A stretch of DNA of 64,000 nucleotides from Liolophura sinensis (taxonomy: Eukaryota; Mollusca; Polyplacophora; Chitonida; Chitonidae): the NCBI RefSeq assembly GCF_032854445.1, contig NW_027017955.1:1-64000 (forward strand), given 5' to 3'. The number at the start of each line of letters is the position of its first letter. Position 1 is the stretch's first letter. Positions 9,961 through 21,614 of this stretch are shown here, piece by piece. Below the pieces are notes generated by a model. That model worked only from the letters and a program-made list of their open reading frames with translations. It had not been told where the DNA came from and did no database searches. A program made the position numbers and the translations under genes.

Positions 9961-12900
9961 TCACAGCTTTCCTGCCATACCAATGGTAGAGAGAAAATCA
10001 AAAATAGTATCACTTTCTACAGAATTGAAAAGTTCTGAAAGAGAGCTCACGTGATAAAAGGAATCTCGTACAGGAGCAAAGTCGCCACAGTCAAGCAATA
10101 TGTGCTTGACTGTGAACCGTTGATCACAAGCAAAGCAATGAGGAGCATCTTCTCCTTTCAACAAATACCCATGCGTAGCACGTGTGTGACCGATACGACA
10201 CCTCCTCAAAATGCAAGAGCGGAGACGATGCCGTGAAAGGGAAGGCGCTGGACCAACAAACTGACGAATATCATGCAGTTTGTTGGTTGTCTGGTCATCC
10301 CATTGAGCCTGAAACAAGCGCTTGATATAGGAGCAAATAAGTGAACGCAAGTCCGAATATGGAACGTCAGTTTGGGTAGTAACGGAACGCAAAGCCGCCT
10401 TCGCGGCTTCATCTGCAGCAGTATTTCCAGGGATATCCATATGCCCTGGCACCCAACAAAAGACAATGATAAAGTCTTCATTAAGTCGTTTAAACATCTC
10501 CCTGATAGACGGAATGTCTGGATGTACAGGCGAACTAACCCAAATTGCCTGGAGGCAGCAAAGGGAGTCAGAGCAGATGAGAACTCTGCTACCTCCTAGC
10601 TTTGGAATGGACCGAAGTGCGCACAAAATTGCCTTGGTTTCTGCAGTAAATACAGAACAGGAATTTGGAAACCGAGTTGAAATGGTTCTAGGCCCAAGGA
10701 CAGCGGCAGAAGCCACGCCATCATCATTCTTGGAACCGTCAGTGAATATGCGGTGATAAAATGGATACTTTGAACACATATTACTAAACTCCTGCTGGTA
10801 TACTAAAGGGTTGCTGGAAGAATTCTTCAGGGAGGAGAGCGAGGTATCAACCTGAGGCTCAGGACATAACCACGGTGGATCTTCCTGGATGCGTATGGGG
10901 GTGATAGTATCCAGTCCAAGTCCAGCTGCTTGCACGTGTTCCTGAATGCGGACACCCAGTGGAGGAACAATGGATGGCTTCTGAGCATATAAGTCTTCAA
11001 ATTCCGGATGGAAGACACAATCAAAGGCCGGGTTGGATGGATTGGCTCTAAGCTTGGTGATATACTGTAAGGATGGTTCAGTTCTTCGAAGCTCCGGGGG
11101 AGGCTCGTTTGCCTCAACATACAGACTCTCCACAGGAGAGGTACGGAAAGCACCTAAGCACAACCGTAGGGCCTGGTGATGTATAGTATTGAGTTTCTTC
11201 AACTGGGAGCGCGACGGACCTCCATAAACACTGCAGGCATAGTCTAGCTTAGAACGAATCAGTGCTCGATAGAGCTGAAGTAGGGTTTCGTGATCCCCTC
11301 CCCATCGAGCACTAGAGACAACCTTCAAAATATTAAGCGCCTTTAGGCATCTGGCTCTAAGATAATTAATGTGAGATTTAAATGTAAGGTGGTTATCGAA
11401 GATCACCCCGAGGAATTTTGCCTCCGGCACAACCTTGATGGGAGACCCATCTAAAAATACCTTGGGGTCTTCATGGGGGAAGTACTTCCGACAAAAGTGT
11501 ACACAGTCTTCGACTTGGAGAACTTAAATCCGTTCTCCAGTGCCCAGGCATGGATTTTGTTAAGGCAAATCTGCAGCTGTCTCTCAATGGTGTGCATACC
11601 TTTGCCTCGACAAGAGATACCAAGATCGTCCACAAAAAGGGACGCATTCATACTAGGAGATAAAACTCTGGCAAGGCTATTAATCTTACTGCTAAAGAGA
11701 GTAACTGATAAAATGCTGCCTTGAGGAACCCCCTGATCTTGTTCAAAGTAGTCAGATAGGGTAGCCCCAACCCGAACTTGGAAGTGACCATGGTCTAAGA
11801 ATTTACGAATAAAGTCAGGAAGCCGACCTCTAAGTCCAAATCCATGCATATCTTTCAGAATGCCATATTTCCAAGTAGTGTCATATGCTTTTTCCAGATC
11901 AAAAAAGACAGATACGACATGGTCACGATTAACGATACCGTTCTTAATAAAGCATTCTAGACGAACAAGGTGATCAACAGTACTGCGATTCCTTCGAAAT
12001 CCACATTGAATGTCGCTTATCAACTCATTAGTCTCCAAAATCCACACCATGCGATCGTTAATCATCCTCTCCATAGTCTTGCATACACAACTGGTTAAGG
12101 AAATAGGACGATAGTTATTTGGATCGGTAGAATCCTTTCCGGGCTTTGGGATGGGGACAATAATAGCGTTTTGCCATGAGGCAGGAAAATTCCCGGAAAT
12201 CCAAATGGTATTAAAAATTCCAAGAAGCACCCTCAAACAAGGAAGATTCTGGAAGGTGTCGTAAAAGCTGATAGTGGATATCATCTGGCCCTGGAGTTGA
12301 ATCATGGGCCTTGCTCAGGGATGCGGATAGTTCATGTAGAGAAAATGTAGCATTGTAGGATTCTTCATTTGAGGATGTAAAATCAAGATAACTTGCCTCG
12401 GTCCGTTCCTTGTCACGCTGGAACTGAGGCAAGTAATTATCTGAAGACGAATGGTGCGCAAAAGAAGCGCCCAACCTATTGGCTATGTCAAGTTTTTCTG
12501 TCAAAGAATTATTCCCGTCTTTAAGATGATTGACAGTGACATTGGATCCCTTGCCTTTGCAGTGGATCATATTCCAGACTTTTGACATAGGGGTACGATG
12601 ATTAATCTTAGAAACATAACGTTTCCAAGAGTCACGTTTGGACTGTTTGATAGTCCTACAAGCTTTAGCTCCAGTACGCCTAACATCGTCTAAATTACCG
12701 GGAGATGGTCTACATCGGTACACGCGCTCAGCACGTTTCCTGAAACGCCTAGCTCGTTTACAGTCCTCCGTGAACCACGGTTTCTTAATACAGGGAACCG
12801 CACAAGATTTCGGGATACATTTGGAGGATACATTTGGAGGCTACATCGATTAGCTGATCCGAGAATAACTGGATAGGATCAACTGCATCAAGAAAAAGGT

Positions 12901-13643
12901 CGCTAGTAAGTGTTTCACCACACAGAACAGCAAAGCGGGGCCAGTCTGCTTAATCATAATTAAAGCGTGGAAGGGAGGAAGATACCGGCTCCTCAAGGGT
13001 AAGTATGGTGGGGAAGTGGTCGCTTCCGCACAGATCATCATGGACGCTCCAGCTGAATTCCGATCTTAGCCCTGCATCAGCCAGAGCTAAATCAAGGATC
13101 GAATAAATGCCCTTTGCAGGATGAAGGTAAGTATGTGTGCCATCATTTAAGTCGCATAGAGAGTTATTAGATATAAAATCCTCCAATACAGAGCCCTTCT
13201 GGTTACGTTTAGAGTCACCCCAGAGAACACTATGGGCATTAAAGTCACCCCAAAGAAGGCACGGTGTAGGTAATTGATCACATAGATTTTGCAGCTCTTT
13301 TTGGTGAAGAGTAGAAGAAGGTGGTATATAAATACAACAGATTGTTAATACTATACCCAGTATGATACGCACTGCCACCGCCTGCAAATCGGTGTTCAGT
13401 GCCATTTTATTGTGTATTACACCCTGCCTAATCAAAAGAGAAGAACCCCCTGATGCCTTTTCCATTCGTAGACGTGGCAACAGCGTGATGAGATACATAA
13501 CCTCGACATTGATAACTAGGATCAGTCAGAGTTTCCTGCAAGCTAAAAGCTATGGGACTGAGGTCTTGAGCTAACATCTGGAGCTCTGCGAGGTTATACC
13601 TCAATCCTCTACAGTTCCACTGTAAGATCTTTGTAGTAGCCAT
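9961..13643 (-). pseudogene. LINE-B ORF2 (EN-RT-RNase H), broken
   Basis: The start at 13643 opens with ILQWNCRGL, an APE-type endonuclease signature, then LQET, GDFNAHS and GSDHFP (13643-12950). RT follows (12723-11451) with the palm motif FFDLEKAYDTTW, GVPQGS and FVDD. RNase H (about 10800-10200) has FTDGSK, FTAETKA, CSDSL and CWVPGHMDIPGNT. The end (10200-9961) has CFACD and KHILLDC. By family it would nick DNA and reverse transcribe its own RNA. Frame changes lie near 13450 (endonuclease), near 12290 (before the RT palm) and near 11465 (thumb), so it cannot be translated whole. RNase H plus C-terminus is one open frame of 489 codons. Confidence 0.85.
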
Positions 13644-13652
13644 TATTAATAT

Positions 13653-14368
13653 TTATTTACTCTTTTTCTTTTTTCTGGACTTCTTATACATCGCTGCCCT
13701 ACGCTCAGCAAAATCCTCCTGTGACAACGTTATCAACATCCTCTGCTTTTTAGCCTTGTCAACTTTAGAGTCTCGTCGCAATGTGCGATAATACGACCCC
13801 AGGGATGTTGAGACAGGTACCAAGACCTCACCCTTGCCATTGGTATAGGCAGGCAAGTCTTCGGGTGCATCCATTTCCGAAAGAGATTCCTCCATATTGG
13901 ATTCTCCACCAGTCCTAGACATATCAGATTGCTGAGAGCTTCCCTGAGGATCAAGGCAATGTGCTATATCTCTAGTGTCTAACTGTGACATTGTAGACGG
14001 GTCAGGGCTGAACGTGCTACCCCATAAGGACGGGCTCTTACCAAGTGCACCTTTGGAGGGCATCACGCCACTGGATTGCGTCTCCTTAATGCAGGATGGC
14101 GTTGTATCCGAAATTTCTGACGATCAAGAGGTAAGGAGGAATTCGAGATTTGACTCATACCGACAACCCACTCCGGGCTATTTGATGTCTGAGATGCCTC
14201 GCAAAGGCTCTGGGGCCCACCTACTACTGGCGATTCGCTTAACTTCCTTACCTTATTTGTAGCACTCTCCAGCTTCCTCGTTGTCAGCAGCAGAGTTATC
14301 CAAAGTCCCTTTATTTTGTTGACTGGAAGGAACAGACTCGGCAGAAACCCCAATTTCCATATCATCCC
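13653..14368 (-). pseudogene. LINE-B ORF1, C-terminal part
   Basis: The frame ends at 13653, nine bases before the ORF2 ATG, with a very basic tail (KKSRKKKKSK). It is Ser, Asp and Glu rich, low in complexity, and has in-frame stops further upstream, so ORF1 is dead. The upstream half lies at 20958-21614 beyond the LINE-A insertions. A 44-bp connecting piece is at 14749-14792. Confidence 0.7.
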
Positions 14369-14736
14369 GCAAAGGTTCTACACAGTCAACTCTATATATG
14401 ATTTATTTGACAGCATCGCTGGCGATGTTGTCATCAATTATTTGAAGGCCATTGGCCTTTATCATAAAATATAAATTTTAATTGTCATAAATATCTGTAG
14501 ATAAACAGTTATATACATATAGATTTATACATGTACTATAACCCTGGTTTTCGAGTTTTAACTCTTATTTTTCTTTTATACGATTTTAAACATGTCTGTA
14601 CTTTTTGTTTTACTTTTGATGTTCATATTATCATATCGAAAACCTTAACCGTCTCGCGTTTTCACCTTGTTCTCGCCACGATATGGCTGAAATATTGCCG
14701 ATGTGGCGTTAAGCCATAATCATTCATTCATTCATT
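14369..14736 (+). mobile_element. LINE-A, 5'-truncated insertion with target duplication
   Basis: A 368-bp piece holds the last codons of LINE-A ORF2 and the 3' UTR, ending in (ATTC)n. The 12-bp repeat CCATATCATCCC flanks it at 14357-14368 and 14737-14748, both LINE-B sequence. This is a textbook target-primed insertion with 5' truncation. The terminal stem and its interleaved partner (CGCCAC/GTGGCG, TATGGCT/AGCCATA) are intact. Confidence 0.9.
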
Positions 14737-15396
14737 CCATATCATCCCCATGTCCCTGACTATAATTACCATCATCATCTCCTCGACCTTCACCCCCGTG
14801 GGGTTTCCGGGGTGATAAGAATAGGGCCTCAGCCCTCTAGGCAAGCTTGTCGTAAAAGTCGACTAACCTAGAGCTCTCCTGTGTGAGCCCGGTGAATATA
14901 ATAGGCTCACATCTTCTCGGTTGTGTGAGAGGCAACCGGGGAGCGACCTGTTTGCCGTGGGTTGCGACCCGTAATCTCCGAGGACGGGATCCTGGTGGCT
15001 GAGGGTGGGTTGGTCTTGCGAGATCCTCGCGCCCAACACTCCGCTTTGGCCCTTACTTGGAGTGAGACGGGAGGTCGGATGGGCCCGGTCCGATCAATCG
15101 GCTTGGTCATGTCTTGCCTTTACGTGGTTCCAATTGCCTCAATAACAGCATATCGTTTGGCGAACAAATATTATTTCTGAAATATCGTTTGTAGGACTAC
15201 GTTTTGAGGCGGTGGCTCATGGGTCAATCGAGTAGATTGAATTTAACCTGTTGGTATAAATCAATCTGTTCGAGTATACCTCATATGGAATCCTTGGTGC
15301 CTTTCCTGCTGGGTATCCCCAGGTTCAGACATCGCCCTTGTTGGCCCTCCGTGGTGGGTGGGGAACATATGGGCTGAATTTTATATACATATTGCC

Positions 15397-16593
15397 ATGT
15401 CATCTATAAACCTTAATTCGAATGTTTTAAATCTAAATACCAGGTCTTCCTCTCAGCCGATTTCAAGCGCTGACAAAAAGAGGAAATTAGAGGTTTTGTC
15501 GGATTCGGCTGATAACGGACAGGACAGCTGGCCGGCCTTTATGGTTCTCTCAACAAAGAGTGAACAAAAGCCGGCCTCCAAAATTCATCCATTTGTACTG
15601 AAAAGGGCCCTGCAGGGTTCAGCAGGTACATTAAAAAACGTCAAGAAATTACGATCCGGAGACATTCTTATTGAATGTTTCCGGGAACAACAGTCCATAA
15701 ATTTATTAGCTTTAAACAAAATAAATGATATTCCTGTGTATACATCCCCCCATAACTCCCTGAACAGCTGTCAGGGAATTATACGTGACAGAGATCAGGA
15801 TATCATTGATCTATCAGAAGAAGAAATCTGCACTGAACTGAAGTCACAAGGTGTTACCAGAGTGAAACGCTTCAATATGAAGAAATCTGGTAACATCATT
15901 AAACTAAATACATATCTTCTCACCTTCAACAGTAAATCTATTCCGTCATATATTTACATTGGCCCGTATAGGGTTGGTGTGGACTTATATATACCTAACC
16001 CAACACGTTGTTTCAAGTGTCAAAAGTTTGGCCATGGCAAGGGCCAGTGTAAAAATAAACTGATTTGTTTCCGGTGCGGCAGCTGGGGCCATGATGGTTT
16101 CGACTGCAGCAGCACAGCAAAGTGCTGCAATTGTGGTGGAGATCACATGGCCTCCTCTAGGGACTGCCCACTTTTTGTAAAAGAAAAACAAATAATCACA
16201 ATAAAGACTAAAAACAATATATCATATCAGGAGGCCCGGAAATTGGTCTTTCACTGCAGACTTCATTTGCCAATGCGGTCAAGCGAGTAGCATCTGTTGC
16301 TACTCAAACATCAATGACTTGGCCCATTGGAAACCAGAAACCATGTCTTATTTCTGTTGAACCTACTGTTCGACCTGCTTTTAATACGTCCTCAACCCAG
16401 ACTGCCTCAATACAACAGACCCTGTCCAAACTTATAATAAATTTGGACCGTTGGAGGACGTTGGTTTTTCAACATCAGATGCGGATGTGATGGATACATC
16501 ACCCGCACCAGGGAGATCTAACAGCCGATCTCCCAGGAAGGGTCGTCCACGGTCCAAACATAAAGAAAAATCTCCTATACGTCTCCCTCCGTA
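15397..16593 (+). pseudogene. LINE-A ORF1 (gag-like, three CCHC knuckles), broken
   Basis: The ATG at 15397 gives a lysine-rich N-terminus, an RRM-like middle (about residues 75-210) and three zinc knuckles: CFKCQKFGHGKGQC, CFRCGSWGHDGFDC and CCNCGGDHMASSRDC. By family it binds element RNA in an RNP. Compared with the intact unit 2 copy, a 13-bp deletion near 16248 shifts the frame (stop at 16290) and a further deletion of about 151 bp near 16418 removes the Pro/Asn/Lys-rich stretch. The original stop overlaps the ORF2 start in TAATG. Confidence 0.85.
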
Positions 16594-19500
16594 ATGGCGA
16601 TATACGACAAAATTATACAGTGGAATTGTCGAGGCCTTAAGGTCAATTTTATTGAAATAACACAGCTTGTTCAATCATTAAATCCTATAGCCCTGTGTCT
16701 TCAGGAAACTCATTTGAAAACATCTGACAAAGATAAAATAACTCTTAAAAATTACTCATTATACAGTACGTACTCTAATGAAGAAGATCGAGCTGCAGGC
16801 GGCTCCTCTATCTTCGTCAATAACAATGTTATTCACAGCCCTGTTGCTCTGGATACAGAGCTTCAGGCTGTGGCCGTTCGTGTTTCATTATGTGAAACAA
16901 TCACATTATGTTCAGTGTATATTCCCCCGAACATTTCTTTGTCAGCTTTGCAGTTACATAATTTAAAAGAACAATTACCCAAACCTTTTATACTTATGGG
17001 AGATTTTAATTCCCACAACCCCCTATGGGGCAGTAACAACATAAATGATAAGGGCAAGATAGTAGAAAACTTCTTATCTAACGAAAAACTGTGTTATCAC
17101 AATGATGGTTCTAACACCTATTTACATCCAGGTAATGGCGCTTATTCTGCTATCGATCTCACTATCACAGATCCATCACTTCTCCCGGATTTTTCTTGGA
17201 AGGTGCATGACGATCTTTGTGGTAGTGACCATTTTCCTATAATCCTAGAACATATCACTTCTAATTCTTTAGAACGTGTAGCTAGATGGAAATTCGATAA
17301 AGCGGATTGGATCGCATTTGAGATGTTCTGTGAGGCTGATATCACCTCAAGAGACTCTTAAAGCAGCAGATGGTCCTATGTTAAAATTTAATCAGCTTGT
17401 TTTAAAAGCCGCACATAGAACTATCCCTAAGACCTCGACAAATCCCAAATCCAAAAGTAAACCCTGGTACGACAATGACTGTCGTAAAGCCATAAAGGAC
17501 CGTAAAAAGGCTGAACGCAGATTTAATCATTGTCCTACTGATAATAATTTAAACCAGGTTCGTAAATTTAGAGCTAAGGCTCGTCGATTACTCAAGTCCA
17601 AGAGACGATCTTGTTGGCGGAACTTCGTTTCGGGCATTACGTCATAAACACCCATGCGTAAAGTCTGGAACATGGTTCAGAAACTTAAGGGCAAAAATAA
17701 TAAAGCCAAAGTCCAGCATTTAAAGGATGGAGATAGTATATTAACGTCTCCATCCGATATAGCAAATAAATTAGCTGAGATATTTTCCAAGAAATCTTCT
17801 TCTGAGAACTATACTAAAAAATTCCAACATATGAAAAACCAGAAGGAGAGAACTAAATTGCCCTTTTCTTCTAAGAATTTAGAAGATTATAATCATCCTT
17901 TTAATATCGAGGAACTTAAAACTGCATTAAAAAAGGCCCACGATACGGCCTGTGGTCCCGATAATGTATATTATAAGTTTCTAAACCATTTACCACCTGA
18001 GCCACTGGAGACTCTCTTGGACTTGCTTAATGATATTTGGATAACTGGTAATTTTCCACCGTCATGGAGGGAGGCGTGTATTATCCCGGTCCCTAAACCG
18101 GGTAAGGATCATACTGATCCAAATAATTACCGTCCCATAGCTCTTACCAGCTGTGTCTGTAAGACTATCAAACGGATGATTAATGATAGACTTGTTTGGT
18201 TTCTTGAAACCAACAAGCTTTTATCTAACATTCAATGTGGTTTTCGTCAAGGTCGAGCTACTTTAGATCACCTTGTTCGATTTGAAACCTTTATTCGTAA
18301 TGGTTTTGTTAATAATGAACATGTGGTGTCCATATTTTTTGACCTTGAAAAGGCCTACGACACCACATGGAAATATGGTATTTTAAAAGACCTTGCGGAT
18401 ATGGGTCTTAAAGGCCGCTTACCTTTATTTATATCTCAATTTTTATCCGATCGTCAGTTTAAGGTACGGGTGGGGTGCACTCTTTCTGACTCTTGTGAGC
18501 AGGAAATGGGTGAACCCCAGGGCAGCTTTCTATCACCAACTCTGTTCAGCATAAAAATAAATAGCCTAGCAAAAACATTAACATCTGGCACAGAAGGTTC
18601 TTTATACGTCGATGATTTCCTTATATGCTTTTATATATCTTTTATACCTCATATAAAAATGCTTAAAGCTAAATGTACAAAGGCTCTCGATATAATTAAG
18701 GTCGTGTCTAGCACCGATTGGGGTGCTGACCGATCAGTTTTACTTAATTTATATCGTTCTCTGGTGAGGTCTAAATTGGACTATGGATCCATCATTTACG
18801 GTTCCGCTAGGAAGTCGTATATTAAAATGTTGGATCCTGTTCATCATCAAGGTTTGATGCTCAGCCTTGGTGCTTTTAGAACCTCACCAGTAGAACGTTT
18901 ATACGTGGAGGCAAATGAGCCTTCCTTATACAATCGACGTATTAAACTTAGTCTTCAATATGCTACAAAGCTTAAACCACATCCAACAAACCCTACCTAC
19001 GACTGTGTTTTCAATCCATTATATGTAGACAAATATATTAAATGTCCTAACAAGATCCCTTCGTTCGGTCTTCGCATACGGGACCATATTGTGGGCGCTA
19101 ACATCAAGCTGGAGGATATAGCTCCGGTATCTTTTCCAGAGTCTCCTCCATGGCTTCTCCCACAAACTAAACTAATATTTGATCTACCTAAGAATAATAA
19201 ATCCAATACAAATCCTCTTATAATTCAGCAAGGTTTTGCTGAAATCAAGGCTGATTATATGGACTATAAATTTATATATACTGACGGGTCAAAGGATGGG
19301 GACAGGGTTGCGGCTGCGGCTGTTTTAGAGCAGCGGGTCACTTCTCTTCGTCTGCCACCTTCATCTTCTATCTTTTCTGCAGAGGCCAGGGCTATACTCC
19401 TGACCTTATCATATGTTTCCTCTGGGCATGTCCAGAGGGCAGTGATATGCAGCGACTCGCTGTCTTGCCTTTTGGCAATTCAGAATAATAAATTTAAAAA

Positions 19501-19998
19501 TCCATTGATACTTGAGATAACTAAACACCGAAAATTAATTAGAAGAGGTAAAGATATTATATTCTGTTGGATACCAAGTCACACTGGTATCCATGGAAAC
19601 ACAGTCGTGGACAGGGAAGCGAAAGCTGCCCTATATAAACCTGTATCTCGGGTTAAAATCCCTTATGCTGACGTGAAGTCTAATATTCTTAAATGTATTC
19701 GTCGCCTTTGGCAGGGTGAATGGGACTTGCAGATCCATAATAAACTGCATGTCATTCATCCTGTCATTGGCTACAATGCCTATACTTGTCTAATGTCTCG
19801 TAGAGACCAAGTAGTTTTAACAAGGTGTCGTATTGGGCATTCTCATCTGACACACAATTTCATCTTAGATGGTAGCAGTGCTCCCGAGTGTGTTGGATGT
19901 GATGCTCAATATGGCATCAAACATATTTTGGTTGACTGTGTGGACTTTGCCCATATTGGGCAAAGGTTCTACACGGTCAACTCTATATATGATTTATT
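16594..19998 (+). pseudogene. LINE-A ORF2 (EN-RT-RNase H), broken
   Basis: Endonuclease (16594-17330) has IIQWNCRGL, LQETH, GDFNSHN and GSDHFP. A frameshift near 17340 and an in-frame TAA at 17645-17647 separate it from RT (from 17654): VPKPGKDHTDPNNYRPIA, FFDLEKAYDTTW, GEPQGSFLSP and LYVDDF. Directly after YVDD about 80 residues of the thumb are missing, in frame. RNase H (about 19270-19640) keeps IYTDGSK, FSAEARA, CSDSL and CWIPSHTGIHGNT. The Cys-His end has CVGCD and KHILVDC. The true C-terminus is lost because the sequence jumps to LINE-B at 19999, adding about 20 foreign residues. Confidence 0.87.
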
Positions 19999-20515
19999 GG
20001 CAAGTCTTCGGGTGCATCCATTTCCGAAAGAGATTCCTCCATATTGGATTCTCCACCAGTCCTAGACATATCAGATTGCTGAGAGCTTCCCTGAGGATCA
20101 AGGCAATGTGCTATATCTCTAGTGTCTAACTGTGACATTGTAGACGGGTCAGGGCTGAACGTGCTACCCCATAAGGACGGGCTCTTACCAAGTGCACCTT
20201 TGGAGGGCATCACGCCACTGGATTGCGTCTCCTTAATGCAGGATGGCGTTGTATCCGAAATTTCTGACGATCAAGAGGTAAGGAGGAATTCGAGATTTGA
20301 CTCATACCGACAACCCACTCCGGGCTATTTGATGTCTGAGATGCCTCGCAAAGGCTCTGGGGCCCACCTACTACTGGCGATTCGCTTAACTTCCTTACCT
20401 TATTTGTAGCACTCTCCAGCTTCCTCGTTGTCAGCAGCAGAGTTATCCAAAGTCCCTTTATTTTGTTGACTGGAAGGAACAGACTCGGCAGAAACCCCAA
20501 TTTCCATATCATCCC
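19999..20515 (-). mobile_element. LINE-B patch inside LINE-A
   Basis: These bases repeat 13852-14368 (LINE-B ORF1 C-terminal region), identical as far as I compared. They run straight into LINE-A 3' sequence at 20516, at the same junction as at 14368/14369. The patch has no target duplication of its own. It looks copied from the neighbouring locus. Confidence 0.85.
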
Positions 20516-20822
20516 GCAAAGGTTCTACACAGTCAACTCTATATATGATTTATTTGACAGCATCGCTGGCGATGTTGTCATCAATTATTTGAAGGCCATT
20601 GGCCTTTATCATAAAATATAAATTTTAATTGTCATAAATATCTGTAGATAAACAGTTATATACATATAGATTTATACATGTAATATAAAAGTCTGGTTTT
20701 CGAATTTTAACTCTTATTTTTCTTTTATACGATTTTAAACATGTCTGTACTTTTTGTTTTACTTTTGATGTTCATATTATCATATCGAAAACCTTAACCG
20801 TCTCGCGTTTTCACCTTGTTCT

Positions 20823-20885
20823 CGCCACGATATGGCTGAAATATTGTCGATGTGGCGTTAAGCCATAATCATTCATTCATTCATT
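20823..20885 (+). other. LINE-A 3'-terminal RNA fold and (ATTC)n tail
   Basis: In sense order: CGCCAC at 20823-20828, TATGGCT at 20831-20837, GTGGCG at 20852-20857, AGCCATA at 20861-20867, then the ATTC tail. The first pairs with the third and the second with the fourth. The two stems interleave, so they can form a pseudoknot or alternate hairpins. LINE reverse transcriptases are known to recognise 3'-end structures of their RNA; the role here is inferred. Confidence 0.65.
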
Positions 20886-20957
20886 CCTCGACCTTCATAA
20901 ATATTGACGATGTGGCGTTAAGCCATAATCATTCATTCATTTATTCCTCGACCTTCA
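20838..20957 (+). repeat. 60-bp direct duplication of LINE-A end plus target
   Basis: 20838-20897 and 20898-20957 are two copies of a 60-bp block. Each holds the last 48 bases of LINE-A, with its ATTC tail, and the target repeat CCTCGACCTTCA. They differ at a few bases. Confidence 0.85.
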
Positions 20958-21614
20958 TTCTCATCTTTATTGTCACCTTCAACTTTATTAACATTACTAT
21001 CTTTATCATCATCATCATCATCATTGCAACTGTTATCGTCATTATCGCCATTGTCATATTTATCGCTCAACGGGCAGTCCTTTTGAAAGTGGCCTGCCTG
21101 TTTACACTTGAGGCATTTATCCTTTAAGGGACAGTCGGCCTTGAAATGTTCTGCGCTATCACAGATGTGACAGGCACGGACCTGATTTTTGTACTACAAA
21201 GGAATTCTGAAATTCCCAACCGAAATTGATTGTGGAATGATCTCGGCCACACCACTCATGTAAATACGGCGCATACCATTCTCAAGTGACCTATCAAAAA
21301 GGTAATGTTCCCGGCTGACGTGATGGACCGTGCCATACCGGGACATCAAACCTCGAATAGTGTCATGGGGCACCTCGATCGGACATCGAGATCTAACCAG
21401 GAGCCTTTGCTCCTCCACATCATATATTGGACATTCTACCCCTTTCAATGAGAAGCCGCTAGTCAACAGCTGTTCCTTCACAGTTTGCGTAGCCACTGTA
21501 ACATTCCACACATCTCTAGAGACATTGATTAGTCCCTTTAAGACATTAGGCCCACTCCCCGCTAACTCCTTCAGCCGACTGCTGTTTCAAGCGGTTGTAC
21601 ACCTCCCTATATTA
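20958..21614 (-). pseudogene. LINE-B ORF1, gag-like half with two CCHC knuckles
   Basis: On the minus strand the frame from about 21614 encodes a gag-like fold with GLINVSRDVWNVTV and GVECPIYDVEEQRLLVRSR, similar in layout to the domain before zinc knuckles in LINE and ZCCHC3-like proteins. A TAG at about 21194 interrupts it. The same frame goes on with knuckles CHICDSAEHFKADC and CLKCKQAGHFQKDC (about 21170-21075), then an Asp/Asn-rich tract coded by a GAT-type microsatellite (about 21030-20997). The frame continues across the LINE-A insertion into 14749-14792. Confidence 0.75.

Larger units (their letters stand above)
14793..20885 (+). mobile_element. LINE-A, near full-length insertion in LINE-B ORF1
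   Basis: It begins at CCCCCGTGGGG and ends in (ATTC)n. The 12-bp repeat CCTCGACCTTCA lies at 14781-14792 and 20886-20897, so it was inserted into LINE-B ORF1. Order: leader about 600 bp, ORF1 with three CCHC knuckles, ORF2 with endonuclease, RT, RNase H and Cys-His end, then 3' UTR. I infer an I-type family, similar to jockey or I-like elements of molluscs. Its last part is a mosaic: 19999-20515 is LINE-B sequence. It is not autonomous as it stands, because both frames are broken. Confidence 0.9.

Noticed and set aside
13975-14365. Open frames on both strands in the LINE-B ORF1 C-terminal region
   Set aside because: The plus-strand 95-codon frame and the minus-strand 100-codon frame are out of frame with LINE-B ORF1, which reads through stops here. 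They are chance frames in low-complexity sequence.
20838-20957. CRISPR-like direct repeats
   Set aside because: There are only two copies, with a LINE tail and a target site duplication, in animal-type DNA.
20990-21040. A CAT microsatellite as an independent repeat
   Set aside because: It codes the acidic Asp run of LINE-B ORF1 on the minus strand and sits in frame between the CCHC knuckles and the C-terminal part.
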